DNA from: Holothuria scabra
Taxonomy: Eukaryota > Echinodermata > Holothuroidea > Aspidochirotida > Holothuriidae
Length of the DNA stretch: 64,000 nucleotides
Assembly (NCBI GenBank): GCA_037179385.1
Contig: CM074189.1
Coordinates: 27,341,648 to 27,405,647 of the forward strand
Direction: 5' to 3'
In this document: positions 42,831 to 56,289 of the stretch, in pieces
Layout of the letters: every line of letters begins with the position of its first letter
How positions within the stretch are numbered: the first letter of the stretch is position 1
Translations under genes and position numbers: made by a program
The notes under the pieces: generated by a model
Seen by the model: only the letters and a program-made list of their open reading frames with translations
Databases searched by the model: none
Told to the model about the DNA's origin: nothing

Positions 42831-45218
42831 CCATGAACATTACGTGTAATTTAAAAATTTTTAGACTGCGATGAAAGTCGGCGAGATCGTTTTATTTGTA
42901 ATCAAGCCAGGAAGCCAATTCAGTTTAAACGTTTGTTTTCAAACAACATACCCCGATTATTAAATTAGTTTTGTGTGGTTTATTTGTACCCCTATTTAAA
43001 ACGACAGAAAAAACTGTTTGTTAAACTGTCTGTGAATGGTGTATTAAACTAAGTTGATAAAAGTTAAGGGTCTGTCTCAGACATCACTTATGACTTGAAA
43101 ACAATAAAGTTACTTGACGTCTAGTGTTAACTCCTACCAAATCTGCCTTATAGAAATATCACAACCAAGGAGTTTGTAGACACTTACTGAACATGTTTAT
43201 GTTTTATATGGCGCCTGGGATTGAACACAGTCAAATAGACGGGTGGTTTCCTTCCAGAAGTTTAACGACCATGACGGATAAAGCTGCATTAACATTCCTA
43301 ATACCACAGAAGAATTAAATATTTAACAAATTTCTTTGAGAGTTTATAGTTACAAGTTGGTTATTTTTTTTTAATTTCACTTGAGTGTGAATACCACAGG
43401 TGTCAGCATTTGCAACTTGCCCACAAGCCAACGTGTTTACTAAGGTAAGTCCTTAATGAAAGGAAAAAATAAGGTAAATTAAAATACGAGTAAAGTACTT
43501 TTTCTTGTTTCTTAAGATGTGATATATGTTTTAATCCTTTGCAAAATTGTTTGACAAAATGAGGTGAAGTTTCGAGGTGTGAAGGAAACGTAGTTATGGT
43601 TCTGATGATTTTATATTAACATCAAAATGACATTCTACAGATGCCACATTCTAATAATTACATATCAAAATACCTATTCAGTCATTTTATTTTTTTTATA
43701 TTTGTATCGTATTTGAAGTTCGTTTGGTGGAGGGTGTTGTAAATATGAAACAAACTTTGCATGTTAAGCCATGCCTACTGTACTCCCTTTATATTTGTCA
43801 TCTCATGTACATAGCCGTGTTTTTTCAAGTCTTCAAAAGTAATAATAAACAATATGATGTAGACAGGAAAATAAAATACAAGTGCTTTAGTCCAAAAGCG
43901 TGTTTAGATGGGACGTCCCCTACAAATTACCCAAGACCTATTTTTCACTTCCATTGATTGGCTTTTTGTTTGAACATTGTGTTAGACACACAGAGTAACA
44001 GCTTAGACGTCGAGAGAGTTTAATGATGGGGGAACATACTGTCATATATCAATGGTATTTTCAGGTGTTAATATTTATATTATGCAAACCTTTTCGGAAA
44101 CCGCTTTGGCACAGAAATGGTTCGCTGTTGCTAGGGAGGATATAGGCGTGACTATTTTCTTGCAAAAGAAGACACACATGGGTCGCCGTCCTAGGGAAAT
44201 ACTTTCGATCTATGATGATGTGTAGATGCAAATTAGTGAAACGTCACTTGCTTTAATCAAAAGTTCTGAAGTCGAATCCTTACACAGCCTAAAAAATTCT
44301 TTGAAACACGAAACCGTACTTATTATTTTTGCCACTGGGCACGAATAATGTAAGAACAAGATTGTAATTCTTCTGAAACTAACATTGAACAAACGTTTTG
44401 GTTACCTTCATCTACTCGACCTACTTCAAATGATCTTTATAAACAGAGGTCGGCGCACAATTTGAATTAAGTAGGGCTGACAGACATAATTATTAAAAAT
44501 ATGCATGTACGGGTTTTATTCTTTGATAGAAATGTATGCAACGCAGAAATGCGACGGCTGGTGTTTCAGGATCAAAGAATGTCTCTGGTGTTCTACATGC
44601 ACTTTTTCGTAAACTCTATGGATAAGAAATGTTAAAAAAAGAACTGATTGAAGCAACGTAATATTGGCTTTACTGCTTTTTGCACAAAATGTCATTAGCT
44701 TTTCGAGTCAGCCATTGCTGCCTGCCTCCGTGTGACGTCACTATTCTATGCGGGTTGTAATGCATAGATTATAGTCATAGTTTAAAGTCATCGGCCTAAT
44801 GACTTTCACAATAATCTGCACAATATTAATTATATAAACAGTGATCATGCGTATGATCAATTGTTCATTACTCAAACAAGTTCATCGGAAAATCAACAAC
44901 CACCTATGTCGATCGCTGAATTTCCAGTAAGGAAAGGAATGTCAAGATTTCAAAATTTTCAAATATTCTTCAAGATTAACTTCCTTTCCTACATATTTAC
45001 ATTTTTTTAATTTAAGCACGTTGTATTTTTTATTGCAGAGATCAGCACATGTTTTTCAAGTTTCTCTCTAATTGAACAAAGACTCCTGCAGTAAAACCAA
45101 ACGAGTCATTACGTTCAAGTTGTAATCTACGACTTACCGCCTGTTCACGAAGTTGTGCCAGGTGCTATTGGACTTGTCCTTCCATAAGCATACTTGTTAT
45201 GCATAACATGCCACGAAG
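42831..45218. other. unassigned AT-rich sequence
   Basis: Nothing recognised in about 2.4 kb. All frames are short. Confidence 0.3.
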
Positions 45219-45566
45219 CTAGAATTTTTTTCTTCTTGTCCTCTTAAAAGAGTGTTGTGTCCTCCTGCTTGTGACACATTCATATGCAATATTCTTGCCC
45301 TGGTAGTGATAACCTAGTCCGTATTGGTATCTGTTTTTGAAGTAAGTCACAGAGGCAGATATATGATCAGGGGTTGATCCCGACCCCACACCACCGACGA
45401 ACCAAAATTCCCTGTGGGCACCATGTTGAAGTTTTAAAGTACTGCAATCTTGCACCATTATAGACACTGCATGCTTCTTATTGACGTACCTGAATAGAGT
45501 TGTCTCAAGGCCAAGATCACCAGTTCTCAAACAGCCGTATACCCGTCCACCCGTACTTTATTCTGA
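45219..45566 (-). CDS. candidate exon or ORF of unknown function
   Basis: A minus-strand frame of about 115 codons is open from after a TAA at about 45567 to a stop at 45219. It begins STGGRVYGCLRTGDLG, has a Gly/Ser/Tyr-rich middle (FVGGVGSGSTPDHISASVTY, YQYGLGYHYQ) and a basic end (KRTRRKKF). No ATG opens it. The nearest in-frame ATG gives a shorter ORF, so it would be an exon rather than a full gene. Composition looks more protein-like than most frames here. The family is unknown. Confidence 0.3.
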
Positions 45567-46285
45567 TGAGGATGGTTAGCATCTGTTATGCATAAAGTTG
45601 GTTCGGCCATATAATCTAGATGCTGTACAGTACAAGCATGATGTAGCTTTCCTTAGATCAGTACTTCCAAACTAAGCCCGATCATAAGCTTACAAATATT
45701 TAGGGTGGGTTAACAGACAATTACTGGGCACCTCAACTACAATTTTATGCGAGAAACACCCAAACTCTATATTGGCTAATTGGCATGGATCTTAGATGAA
45801 CATAAAATTCTAAAATGAAAAGTATAGCTGATACCATACGGTATGCACTTTGTGGGTTCTGATTACACTTGAGGGTCTTGAATGGATATGCCCTAAAACA
45901 AGTTAAGTTTGTGTCTAGCTATATACGTTTTGCACAGCTGTGAAGATAAGGGATAGCAATTGGGTAGAGGGAGAATGGAAATATCTGGGGTGAGGTGTGT
46001 GTGCCTTTATATTCACCCGCAGTCCCATTAAAGATGCTGCAAAGGGAGCAACAAAAAAATTTGGGCCTAATAGATATAAAGAGCAATAGGTTTCTGTCTG
46101 GAAAAATTGTCATTGTACATATATAAAGAAGAATGAAGATTCCAAAACTTAGTTGCAACAAAACAAAACGGTTACTTTGATAATCCTTTGAAAGGAGCTT
46201 TTTCCTTCTGGTTAAAATGTTTAGAATAACAATCTTCGTCCAAATGGAAATGGTAAAAAGTTTAATGATGAGGTTTGCTCTTTTT
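45567..46285. other. unassigned sequence
   Basis: No feature recognised. Confidence 0.3.
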
Positions 46286-46289
46286 CGAG

Positions 46290-46390
46290 TAAGTTAAATA
46301 AGGTGTTTCCGCCCAGTTTTTAACCAATTGCTTTAAGTCAAGCCGGCCACGACCTTTTCCAGTTGTAGATCACTGGTTGTTATTTTGGTT
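46290..46390 (-). mobile_element. SINE-like tail copy
   Basis: The minus strand carries CAACCAGTGATCTACAACTGG, AAAAGGTCGTGGCCGGC and CAATTGGTTAAAAACTGGGC. It is the tail family seen at 34135 and 39529. Confidence 0.5.
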
Positions 46391-46779
46391 TACAACGGTA
46401 AGGGAAAGAAAAATTCTATACGCTTTAACAGAACAGATCGAGGAGGACATAGGAAGGTAACTTTGTACCATCCGTGGTAAATTAGTTTATGGAAGTTCTT
46501 GAAAGAGCTATTCTCGTCCCCTCTGGGTGAAATCCCCAACTATGACAATGGCTACTTAGTAAGATATGCATTTTTCTAAAAACTTATACATAGATATAAT
46601 CAACAAAGCACATTTCTCTTTATATTAGAATAAGCATGCTTTGCCATCGCTTAGTGTATGATCTGAAGTTAAAAGAATTATTCCAAATAACAAAACGCTC
46701 CTACACCTATAACCCGTTCACTATAAGCTGAGTTTGCTTGAGAGCTACCGGAATCATTCTTTTTATTCCACCCAGGCAG

Positions 46780-47065
46780 CAAACCTTTATTAGCTCCATA
46801 AAGGTACACCCATATAGGACCCATTCAATTTTGGACCCAAGATTAATGAGGGTCCCATATTGGAAGCACACATAAATGAGCGATATTAAAAGGGGTGGCC
46901 CATATTTTCCCCATATGTCAGTCTTTTATATGGCACCAGAACGATTCCATATGGGTCATGAAGAAGGGCACATGTAGGCCCCTTTTTAATGGCGCGTATC
47001 ATTTGGTCATATGGGCCCCATATTGGTCAAGAAATGGGTCTCATTAGGGTCCAACATGGGAATTT
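46780..47065. repeat. CCATATGGG-rich repeat zone
   Basis: CCCATAT, CCATATGGG and ATATGGGCCCC words occur about ten times in both orientations (for example 46809, 46854, 46909, 46948, 47007). The texture resembles the terminal zones of the element at 53470-56839 (CCAGATATGG). It is probably a MITE or foldback end; its limits were not defined. Confidence 0.5.
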
Positions 47066-48385
47066 CAATTGGGTATCAGGAGGGACCTTCGTGCATCTTT
47101 TCGCAATTACTTGATGCTCTTTCTTTGTTAAAATTTGTTTTTCAATCTGCTGTGGAGATGCTACCGTTTGCTTTCGTTCGGTTGAGCCACTACAGGTTAA
47201 TGCTTGATGTTTTGAATTGCACGACAACGGGGAAGGTCAACGCACAATGTGTTGATCTCGGTTTGTGTATCACAGTTTTCCCAAAAAAATTCAATGTGCA
47301 ATGAATGACCGAACTATCTCTATTGAATTTATGAAGGTGAACCTTTTGGGCAACCCTTATCAACAGTGGTACTGATAGAAGACCATACCAAACTTTCAGT
47401 AAATGTTAGTTGTTAACGAGTTCTAATTTGTAATGAGTCTCTTCGTGTGTCATATACAATTCGTTTGTGTGTGTTTGTTTGTGTGTGAGTTGGGAGTGGA
47501 GGAATTTAACAAATAACCACTTTTTAATTCAATAAATACCTCTTCACTTGTAGTAATATGTTTGTTTGTTACTTTTGAATTAGAAATGTTAAAGTTGTCG
47601 TTGTATGTACGGAGCTGTCTAGATAGAGGAAGAAATTCTATTTTGAGTTTCAGGGGTCTATTGAACCCTGGACGAACCACTAGATCTGGAAATCAGCTTC
47701 TCATAGTCCTTTAATAGCATATAGTTATAACGTTCTTATATTAACTTATATAAGTTATAATGTTCCTAACAGATTTCAACCAGAACTTTTGAAAGTTTCG
47801 TTTTCGAATGAAACCTAATTTTAAGTGTTTGTGAAATGTCTAATTTCGTTTAAGACCCTGCATCCGTTAGGTAAAAAAATGTACTTAGTGTCTCATTAAA
47901 TTCAAATTACAAGTAAATAAAATACATAACTTGATTAGAGAAAGGACAAGGTCTCCAGATAAAACTCAAAATTGTTCTATTTGGACACGAATAAAGTATC
48001 CCACGCATTTTAATATAATTACCAGAACATTTCACATTCTTTTTCAATATCAGCTCTAGATTTTCAAATTTTCATTACAAGAAAAGAAATACAAATATTC
48101 GTGGGGAGACTTTCAAAGTTTTCGAATGGCTTTGATCTGGGTGATAAATTTGTATTTCCAACAAAATATGGTTTTCTAATGGTCTTAATGATTTTGCTCA
48201 TACGAAGAGCAAATTCTTCCAAGGAAATCGATACGTTATCAACTGCCATTACACAAAGGGATTTAACTTAAAAGTAAATGTTGAAGCAAATGTTCTCCTG
48301 ATTGACTTCAGATCTTCAAATTTCTTCTCAAAACGGCAGCAATGTGATTCCTTACTCCCGTTGGCAATCTAATGTCTGTGATTTT
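47066..48385. other. unassigned sequence
   Basis: A 61-codon minus frame at 48064-48249 begins MAVDNVSISLEEFALRMSK and looks mildly protein-like, but has no supporting evidence. Confidence 0.25.
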
Positions 48386-48390
48386 GATAA

Positions 48391-48460
48391 CTCAGTGGTG
48401 GATCCAAGACCTGTTGTTGGGGAGAAGCGGGGAGGGGGGGGGTCAAATGGTAGGATCCAC
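48391..48460. mobile_element. hAT-type repeat end 'CAGTGGTGGATCCAAG'
   Basis: TCAGTGGTGGATCCAAGACC followed by a G-rich run is a frequent end of hAT-like MITEs (CAGTGGCGGATCCAG type). The right end was not located. Confidence 0.4.
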
Positions 48461-51400
48461 TGCATTATATAAAGGGAGTCAGCCATTCTTGCTGAGCAAA
48501 TCGCTGGTAAGCGGGAAATGTAGAGAAAAGTTTGGGTATGGCAACCCCTCACATAGTGGGGAAATGGTACTTTCCAGGCTTGTAAGTAAAATACAATTAA
48601 TGCTTATTTTGAGCTTTCCTTGACTGGAAAAAATGTAAGTTCAATAAAACAATTGGAATATGATCGGAATATTACCAGATAAATTTGAATAGTTTGGGGA
48701 TTATTAAATACTTTTCGATTACTCCTTGCAAAGTAGAGAGTGCACAACAACTTATAGAGGCTTTGCAATACGGAATCGGAATCGCCATGCTGGAGGACAT
48801 TTATGCCAAATACACGTGGTTTTGTGCCGAACGCACTGCACAGTGTGCACTGTGATATGCACGGTGTGTACAAATTCAACGAGCACGCGCGTCCCGTATG
48901 GTTTACTACATAGTTACATGTACTCCAACATGGCCGCCGGAGAGTATTATGACGTCATGTGAAAAGCCTCTATTGCTATGTACGTTATCACAGGTGTGCC
49001 AATAAAGGCTGGTCGATAACACTAAAAAGGTTTCGGAAACTTCGCTGCCTTTTTGGCAAATAGGCCTATTCTCAAGGTAGGGGCTTGTATTTGTGGTTTT
49101 CCAGAACTACAAAATTTTAGGAACTTCGCTGCCATTTGAAACAAGTATTTGAAAATGGCGCTTTTAATTGAAAAAAAAAACCCTTAATATCACAGTAGTT
49201 GACCGGGAGTTGACAAGTGTCATTGATGATCTGGAGTGGGCCACTAAGTGCAAATCTCTGTTCCCTTTTTATTTGCAGATATTGGGGCGCTAGAATGTCA
49301 ACATGTGGAAAACTGAGAGCAAAGCATAATGTGGGGAGCATAAATTTTGGCGCATTCCGAAACCCAGTCCACAGCACCCGTTCTTGGGGTGGGATCTAGG
49401 AGGTCCAGACCCCGGAAGCCTCAATGGATGAAAAAAGAAGTCCCTGAAGAGATTTATTACTTCTTTCAGTTAACCCAACTCCTAACTGATCTTAGTGTGA
49501 GAGGGGTGGGGAGGGCAAGAACAAAAACTGGGTCCCACCTTTCCCTAGCTCTCCCCGTTGGGCCGCCACTGTTTGCATATCAGAAAAGGTTCCCCACCTG
49601 ATTTATTCGCGATCACTTCTGTATCATGGATCCAAATTAACGTGTTTTTTTTTTCTTTTCTTTTTTAATAATTACAAGTTCGGAACTTGTGTTGAACAGA
49701 ATTCCAAATTTTGTTCAGGAAAATCCCACTGTAGTTAACCGATGTTAGTTGATTACCTGATTTCTCATAAGAAATATATTTCAAATTTTAACACATAGTC
49801 TACCGCCATAGGGATTTCAATTTGCTACTCAGGCGGAAGAAAAGGGCTCCTCAAAACAAATGTGGAGAATGCGGACTTTTACCAAGGAAATATTGGGAAA
49901 ATATAGATCTTCCTTGGCAACGTTACTGTTTATACACCCTTCTGGGAATAAAATATTGTACTTGAAATCTTCAAAAAATCTTTTTTGCAACTTTCGACCA
50001 AATAGCCCACCATTTCCGGGAAAGTGTTGAGAAAAACTAAACAGTGAGGTTAAAATGGAAATTGGCTTTTTCATTCCCTCGAGATTGCATACTAAATATT
50101 TGCAATCGTTAGGAATTTCCATCGAAATTTTGCCGCAACGTACTGAGATTTTAGTTTTTATTCTTCTAGGTAATGTTTGGAAGAATATGGACACGCGAAG
50201 GAGTTTTCTGTATTACATCAAATACGAGATATGTTGAGATTGACGTGGTACGATGAATTTTTGTCTGGTCCCGTCGGAAATTCAAATCTTGCTAACGTTT
50301 TAAAAGCAGCCTCATGTCTAGTACTTTTACAGGCTTAACCCTTTATATTTTCCCTTCCCTTTTAATGCTAAAAATGGTGTAGACTTTGAGACATTTTTAA
50401 GTTTTGATTTTTGTTGCAAATCCATCACCGACAACCAGGGTTTTTTATAATGTAATGTAGCGAGCCCTTTAGTTTAACTCCCGACGCTACATCATTAGTC
50501 AGGGTAAACCTTCTGTTGAGGGTATGGGATAACCCCGCTTTGTTCATACCCCTTGAAGGCAAGGAGAAGATGACACTAATTTTTGCCTTCAAATGAGGGT
50601 AGAACATCTGGCAAAGAGTTTTTTGACGAAATAAAACAATAACTGTTGCCTAAAGAAGCTTTACGTTCACTGAAGAACCACACTTGACCAACCTCACTGC
50701 CTTCAGACCATTTACATCATTGGTCTGTGAGATAAGTGCCATTCCACATATAGGCTATTCCGTAACACTTATTATACATACTACTAAAGCGTCGAAGATA
50801 AGTATTTATGCCGATACCAATGCCCGTGACTTTTGTTATTCAGAACACCTCTATCCAGAAAATTTTCGAAAGTTATTCATAATAACAGTTAGAAATAACG
50901 CTGGCATGAAATTTGGACAAACTCCTTTGCTCAGGGACGACTTGAAAGCCTTACCTTTTTGAATTCTTGCGCTTTACATGGTCGGAGTGTATGTTACTGC
51001 GCTTGATAGAGTTGACCTAAAATTTCTTGTATTTTAATCAATAAAACGAATCTCTCGTAACCAGTTGACACTAATTCAAACCTTGAAACGAAAAATTCGG
51101 TCAACATTTAGTGAAGGTAACGATCACATTTCAAAGCAAAATCTGCCAGATTTTGCAAGCCAACAGATGTTGACGAGATTTTTTCTTTTTATTTCAATTC
51201 CTTATTTTAGCGTTTTGTACATATAAAGACGGAAAACAGATCAACACGGTACTAAAAATCCCAAAGATTTCATATTTGTACAGGAAATGAATAAAAAGTA
51301 AGGTTTTCAGACCGATGTGGTGATTCGGTGGACTTCCAGTCTGCTTCTTCTAGAGCCTTTGCGCTTTTTTCAAAAGTCCCCCGACTCTCTGGCAAAGGGC

Positions 51401-52726
51401 CAGTGGCGAAAACCAAACAATACTCCCAAAGGAGTTCTGCTCCCAAAAGGAGCAACGTCCCCAAGGGACAACTCAACTCGACATGACCAACTGAACGAAA
51501 TGACGTGCAGAGTTTCGTTCTAGACTGGCTGAATAGAACGGCCTCTCCCAGCTACAATGGGCGAAGAAGCTCTTACATCTTCGGTACAGCTGTGTAGAGT
51601 CTTTACGACTTCACAGCAGCCAAGGTCATTTAGTTTCTTTCAGTCAGATGACGTCAAAGAATCGTCCAGTTTGAAGCTATATCACCCAGTTTGAATGCCG
51701 ATTTTTCATGGCACAAAATTTCTCATGCTCTAATGCGAGGCATTCAGGCAGGTTTGAGGCCTATAGGCAGTGATCATATCATGCGCTTAACATCTCGGTT
51801 GGAATCATATTCAACGAAAACGTTCGTCATTTTTTATCCAAAACTAAGTTTTTTCCATTAGAGCTTCCCATTGGCTTAGAATTCACAAAAATATGAATAT
51901 TCATATAAGATGGACGTTCTCTTTCCTGATTGGCGAACCAAACTTTCTTGGTTCGTAAAGCCTATTTTGTCGCTGACTGCTCGCTGACGTCGGTGGTATG
52001 AAAGGGAGAGTTCCCCACACCCTCCACGTCAGGGTGACCCTGACTATTACATCATGGGTTTGTTATAGGTGTGACTTATCTCAAAAAACCCTACGCTGCG
52101 CTATATAGCTCTTTAATTACTACATATATCTCAGTCAGAATGATCAAATTTTGATTGCATTGAATAGTGAATAAGGTAGGCTATAACACATAAGATATCT
52201 AAAAATACATACATACAAGATAAATTAGAAAAATAAGAAATAGCGATGTTCTGGAACACGACTTCATATCATTAGTACGTCATTACCATATCCGTTCGGG
52301 AACTTGACGTTATCGGAATCAACAAACCCCTCACCTTCATTTCAATAATAAAATCTACGTTTCATGTGTTGACTGGTTTTTATTAAGGATACGGGGCAAA
52401 TTGCAATTTTTAATAATCGATACTGGAAGACGTTGGCTGCTACTCAAAGGCGTAGGGTGATATGAAGATTAAACGATATTATATACTACACAATCACATA
52501 TATTAAAAAACACCTTCTTAAATTCTCTAAATCTGATTAAAGGGTTGTTGGTCATATGCCTGTCATTGGCTCCCACCATCACACGATCCGTTAGTCTGTA
52601 GTGCAACAGTAGTCTCCATAGTGCAATAGTGAGATGGCTAAGAGTGCAATACTAGGCTAAGCGGTATGTAGACCTATGTAGTTTCTACGTTCACATTGAT
52701 CTACGTTACTGCGAATCGAAAAATAC
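48461..52726. other. unassigned sequence
   Basis: About 4.3 kb without a recognisable gene. Frames of 121 codons (49829-50194, -) and 92 codons (50684-50962, +) lack motifs. The AACTTCGCTGCC word is repeated at 49038 and 49122. Confidence 0.3.
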
Positions 52727-52798
52727 GTTTGGAATCATGGCATTACATATAGGCTATATAAATTTATAAAGCCTATATGTTATGCCATGATTCCAAAC
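52727..52798. repeat. 72-bp hairpin-forming inverted repeat
   Basis: 29-base arms (GTTTGGAATCATGGCATTAC... and its reverse complement) match with a single mismatch. They are separated by 14 bases that are themselves palindromic (TATAAATTTATA). The lower flank (AAATACG / AGTACGT) may extend the pairing a little. Confidence 0.85.
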
Positions 52799-53469
52799 TT
52801 TAAAGTACGTTGCGGACGGCAGACCAGACTGCACAGAGTCTGCTCGGATAAGATCTAGCCTACCAAATCAAATCTCACGCCCTCTCGAATAAGACCTACA
52901 ATCGCTGCTTTTCCGTGAATGGTTGTCTCCCATATTCAGTGCCCATCCTCGCAGACTCTGGACACTGCATGGTTTTAATATGTATGCCTCTGTGTGCTGG
53001 GGATTGTAGAATATGCCCACGGTATATCCCGCCCGTCGTAAGAGGCAACTAAAGGGAACCAAACGTGAAACTGAACAATACTTGAAATTAAATTTGAGCT
53101 TTGAACTTTTTATCGAGTTGATTGACACTACATACAACATTCGTGTTGGTGTGTCGTTCAATCTCATCTAACTAACTAACGAATTTAATTATGCACAAGA
53201 CTTTTAACTAAAACCTTTTTTGCCACCGAAATCGGCGGAAACCAACCACAGAGAGTGTAACAAAAAGAACGCTGAAAACGTTCACCTTTGAAAACTGATC
53301 GAAGTGAACCTCACAATGCAATAATGTCACAGTAATGTTCCGCGATGAAGCGGTTTCGCTTGGAAGAGAAGCCTAAGAATATTTGAAAGAAGGACATCGG
53401 GAAGCTGATGTTTACATTTTGGACTGGATAAATATCTTTGTTGGCCTTTTAATTGGATTTAAGTGTCAT
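52799..53469. other. unassigned sequence with a repeat-associated motif
   Basis: GTCGTAAGAGGCAACTAAAG at about 53034-53053 resembles a sequence I have seen repeatedly in invertebrate repeats; the source family was not identified. Confidence 0.3.
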
Positions 53470-53689
53470 CCCTTACTCCAAATCCAGATATGGGCCAGAT
53501 ATGAAATTTCATATATGGGCAAGATTTGGCTCACATCTGCTGCAGATATGGGACTTATATCTGGGCTAGATTAAAAAACCAGAATGCAAAAATGCATTGA
53601 AGTTTCGATGATACATAAATGTTCCATTTCAAAGAGGGCCATCATGCACCATTATCTTCTCATTTAAATGTTATACTAGCATGTTCAAA

Positions 53690-55385
53690 ACATAATTTTG
53701 TCATTCCAGATGACCTTTTGACCTCCATAAAAGCCATACATAGCTAGAATGAAAAACAACAGACAGACAACTGGACGAACAGCTTTCTTGAGAGATCACA
53801 TTTAAATAGGTTTCCAGGCTTTGACCCCTGGAGACCCCAGATGACCTTTCATCTCTGCCAAAAACTATGGGGACCATCTTCTAAACACAATGCATCCACA
53901 TACCCAAATATGAAATCTATCCAAGTTTCCTATATTAAGATATTGCATAAGCAGGATTTTCAGACTTGGACCAGCAGTGACCCCAGATGACCTTTGACCT
54001 CCATCAAAAACATTACGTACCATTTCCTGACCATAACCCATCCACATAACAAATATGAAATCTATCAAAGTAACTTAACCTGAGATATCACATAAACAAG
54101 GTTTTCAGACTTTGACCCCTGGTGACCCCAGATGACCTTTGACCTCCACCAAAAGCTGCAGGGATCATTTACTGACTATGACGCATCCACATACCATATA
54201 TGAAATCTATCCAAGTTTCCTACCTTGAGATATCACATTAACAAGGTTTTCATACTTTAACCCCTGATGACCCCAGATGACCTTTGACCTCCACCAAAAA
54301 CAATAGGGACCACCTCCTGACCATAACACATCCTTATACTAAATATGAAATCTATTCAAGCTTTCTACCTTGAGATATCATGTTAACGAGATTTTCAGAC
54401 GTTGACCCCTGGTGACCCCAGATGACCTTTGATCTACCCCGAAAACGGTAGGAATCATCTACTAACTATAACACATCCACATACCACATATGAAATCTAT
54501 CCAAGCTTTCTATCTTGAGATATTGATTAACGAGATTTTCAGACTTTGACCCCCAGATGACCTTTGACCTACGCCAGAAACAATAGGGGCCATCTACTGA
54601 CTATAACGCATCCACACACCGTGTATGAAATCTATCAAAGTTTCCTACCTTGAGATATCGCATTAACAAGGTTTTCATACTTTGACTCCTGATGACCCCA
54701 GATGACTTTTGACCTCCACCAAAAACCTTAGGGACCACCTCCTGACCATAACACATCCACATATTAAATATGACATCTATTCAAGCTTTCTATCTTGAGA
54801 TATTGCGTTAACAAGATTTTCAGACTTTGACCCCCAGTGACCCCAGGTGACCTTTGACCTATGCCAAAAACGATAGGGACCATCTACTGACTATAACGCA
54901 TCCACATACCAAATATGAAATTCATCCAAGCTTCCTGTCTTCAGATATCGTGTTAACAAGGCTTCCATACTTTGACCCCTAATGACCCCAGATGACCTTT
55001 GACCTCCACCAAAAACAATAGGGACCACCTCCTGACCATAACACATCCACATACTAAATATGAAATATATTCGAGCTTTCTACCTTGACATATCGTGTTA
55101 ACGAGATTTTCAGGCGTTGACCCCTGGTGACCCCAGATGACCTTTGAGCTACCCCTAAAACAATAGGGACCATCTACTGACTATAACGCTTCCACATACC
55201 AAATATGAAATCTATCCAAGCTTCCTATCTTGAGATATTGTGTTAACAAGGTTTTCAGACTTTGACCCCTGGTGACCCCAGGTGACCTTTGACCTCCACC
55301 AAAAACAATAGGGTTCTTCCTCTCAATATGGCCCATCTATGTATCAAGTTTGAAAACTGTCACACATTCCTATCTTGAGATATCG
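53690..55385. repeat. ~145-bp tandem repeat with clustered TGACCY half-sites, about 12 units
   Basis: GATGACCTTTGACCTCC recurs at about 53986, 54131, 54276, 54420, 54554, 54702, 54846, 54992, 55136 and 55282. More diverged units sit at 53706 and 53839. Each unit continues with CATCCACATACCAAATATGA, AATCTATCCAAGCTTCC and TTGAGATATCG. Two subtypes mostly alternate: ACCACCTCCTGACCATAAC and CATCTACTGACTATAACGC. This suggests an older ~290-bp dimer unit. Confidence 0.9.
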
Positions 55386-55409
55386 TGTTAACAAGCAAAG
55401 TGTCACAAA

Positions 55410-55532
55410 CACACACACACACGCACACATACATACATACATACATACATACATACATACATACATACATACATACATACATACATACATACATACATAC
55501 ATACATACATACATACATACATACACACACAC
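55410..55532. repeat. (CA)n/(ACAT)n microsatellite
   Basis: A short CA tract is followed by more than 20 uninterrupted ACAT units, then another CA tract. Frames across it encode only VCMY or IHTY repeats. Confidence 0.97.
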
Positions 55533-56289
55533 GCCATCATGATTGCATTGGTTTCTCCTATCATCGAAACCAAAAAATGGGCAGATATAACCTTGATCTG
55601 TGCAAGAACCAGATTCAATCCATACATGGGCCAAATAAAATTTTATCTGGTTCAGGTCTTTATCTGGAACAGATGTGGACCATATAATGCAAACCATATA
55701 CAGTATGGTTTATATAAATGTGTACTGTACTATGTCCCATATTTGGACCACATATGACTAGAGTAAAATTTATTAGTGCACTACCTTTGTGTAAAGTGTA
55801 TCAAAAGCCTTCTGAGTCAGCATAAGGGCTATCTGTACATCTCTTACAAAAGTTTAATACCCATTGTATAACCTTGACTTAATTTTTGAAGTTGTTAAAT
55901 TACTTAAAAGTGAAGAAAAACTGCTTTGAAATTCCTACTTTTAAATGTTTACACTCCATTGTTGGTTTAAATAACCGTACAGGGCAATATACCAACATAA
56001 ATTTTATGGAAAGTATATGGAAAGTATCGTTTTTTCACATTTTACTTCCTTAATCACAAAAAACAAAATCAGGGCCCTAAATTCCTTACCAACGGACGTC
56101 CACGAATATTGAAGAGTCATTTGCATATTTTAGTATAATGAAGCTGAATATGGTTTGAATATTAGGATTTTGGTTTGCTAATATTCGTTCAGCTTCAAGA
56201 GAAGGCCTTTATGTAGGACAGGTACACAAATTAAGCCAAAAAGTATTAATATGGCAATGTGAAAGTTTATGTGTAATTCTGGCATGGTT

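Noticed and set aside
49829..50194. 121-codon minus frame as a gene
   Set aside because: No recognisable domain, start context or splice support. Expected by chance in this much AT-rich DNA.
55344..55697. 100-117-codon frames on both strands
   Set aside because: They are translations of the (ACAT)n microsatellite.
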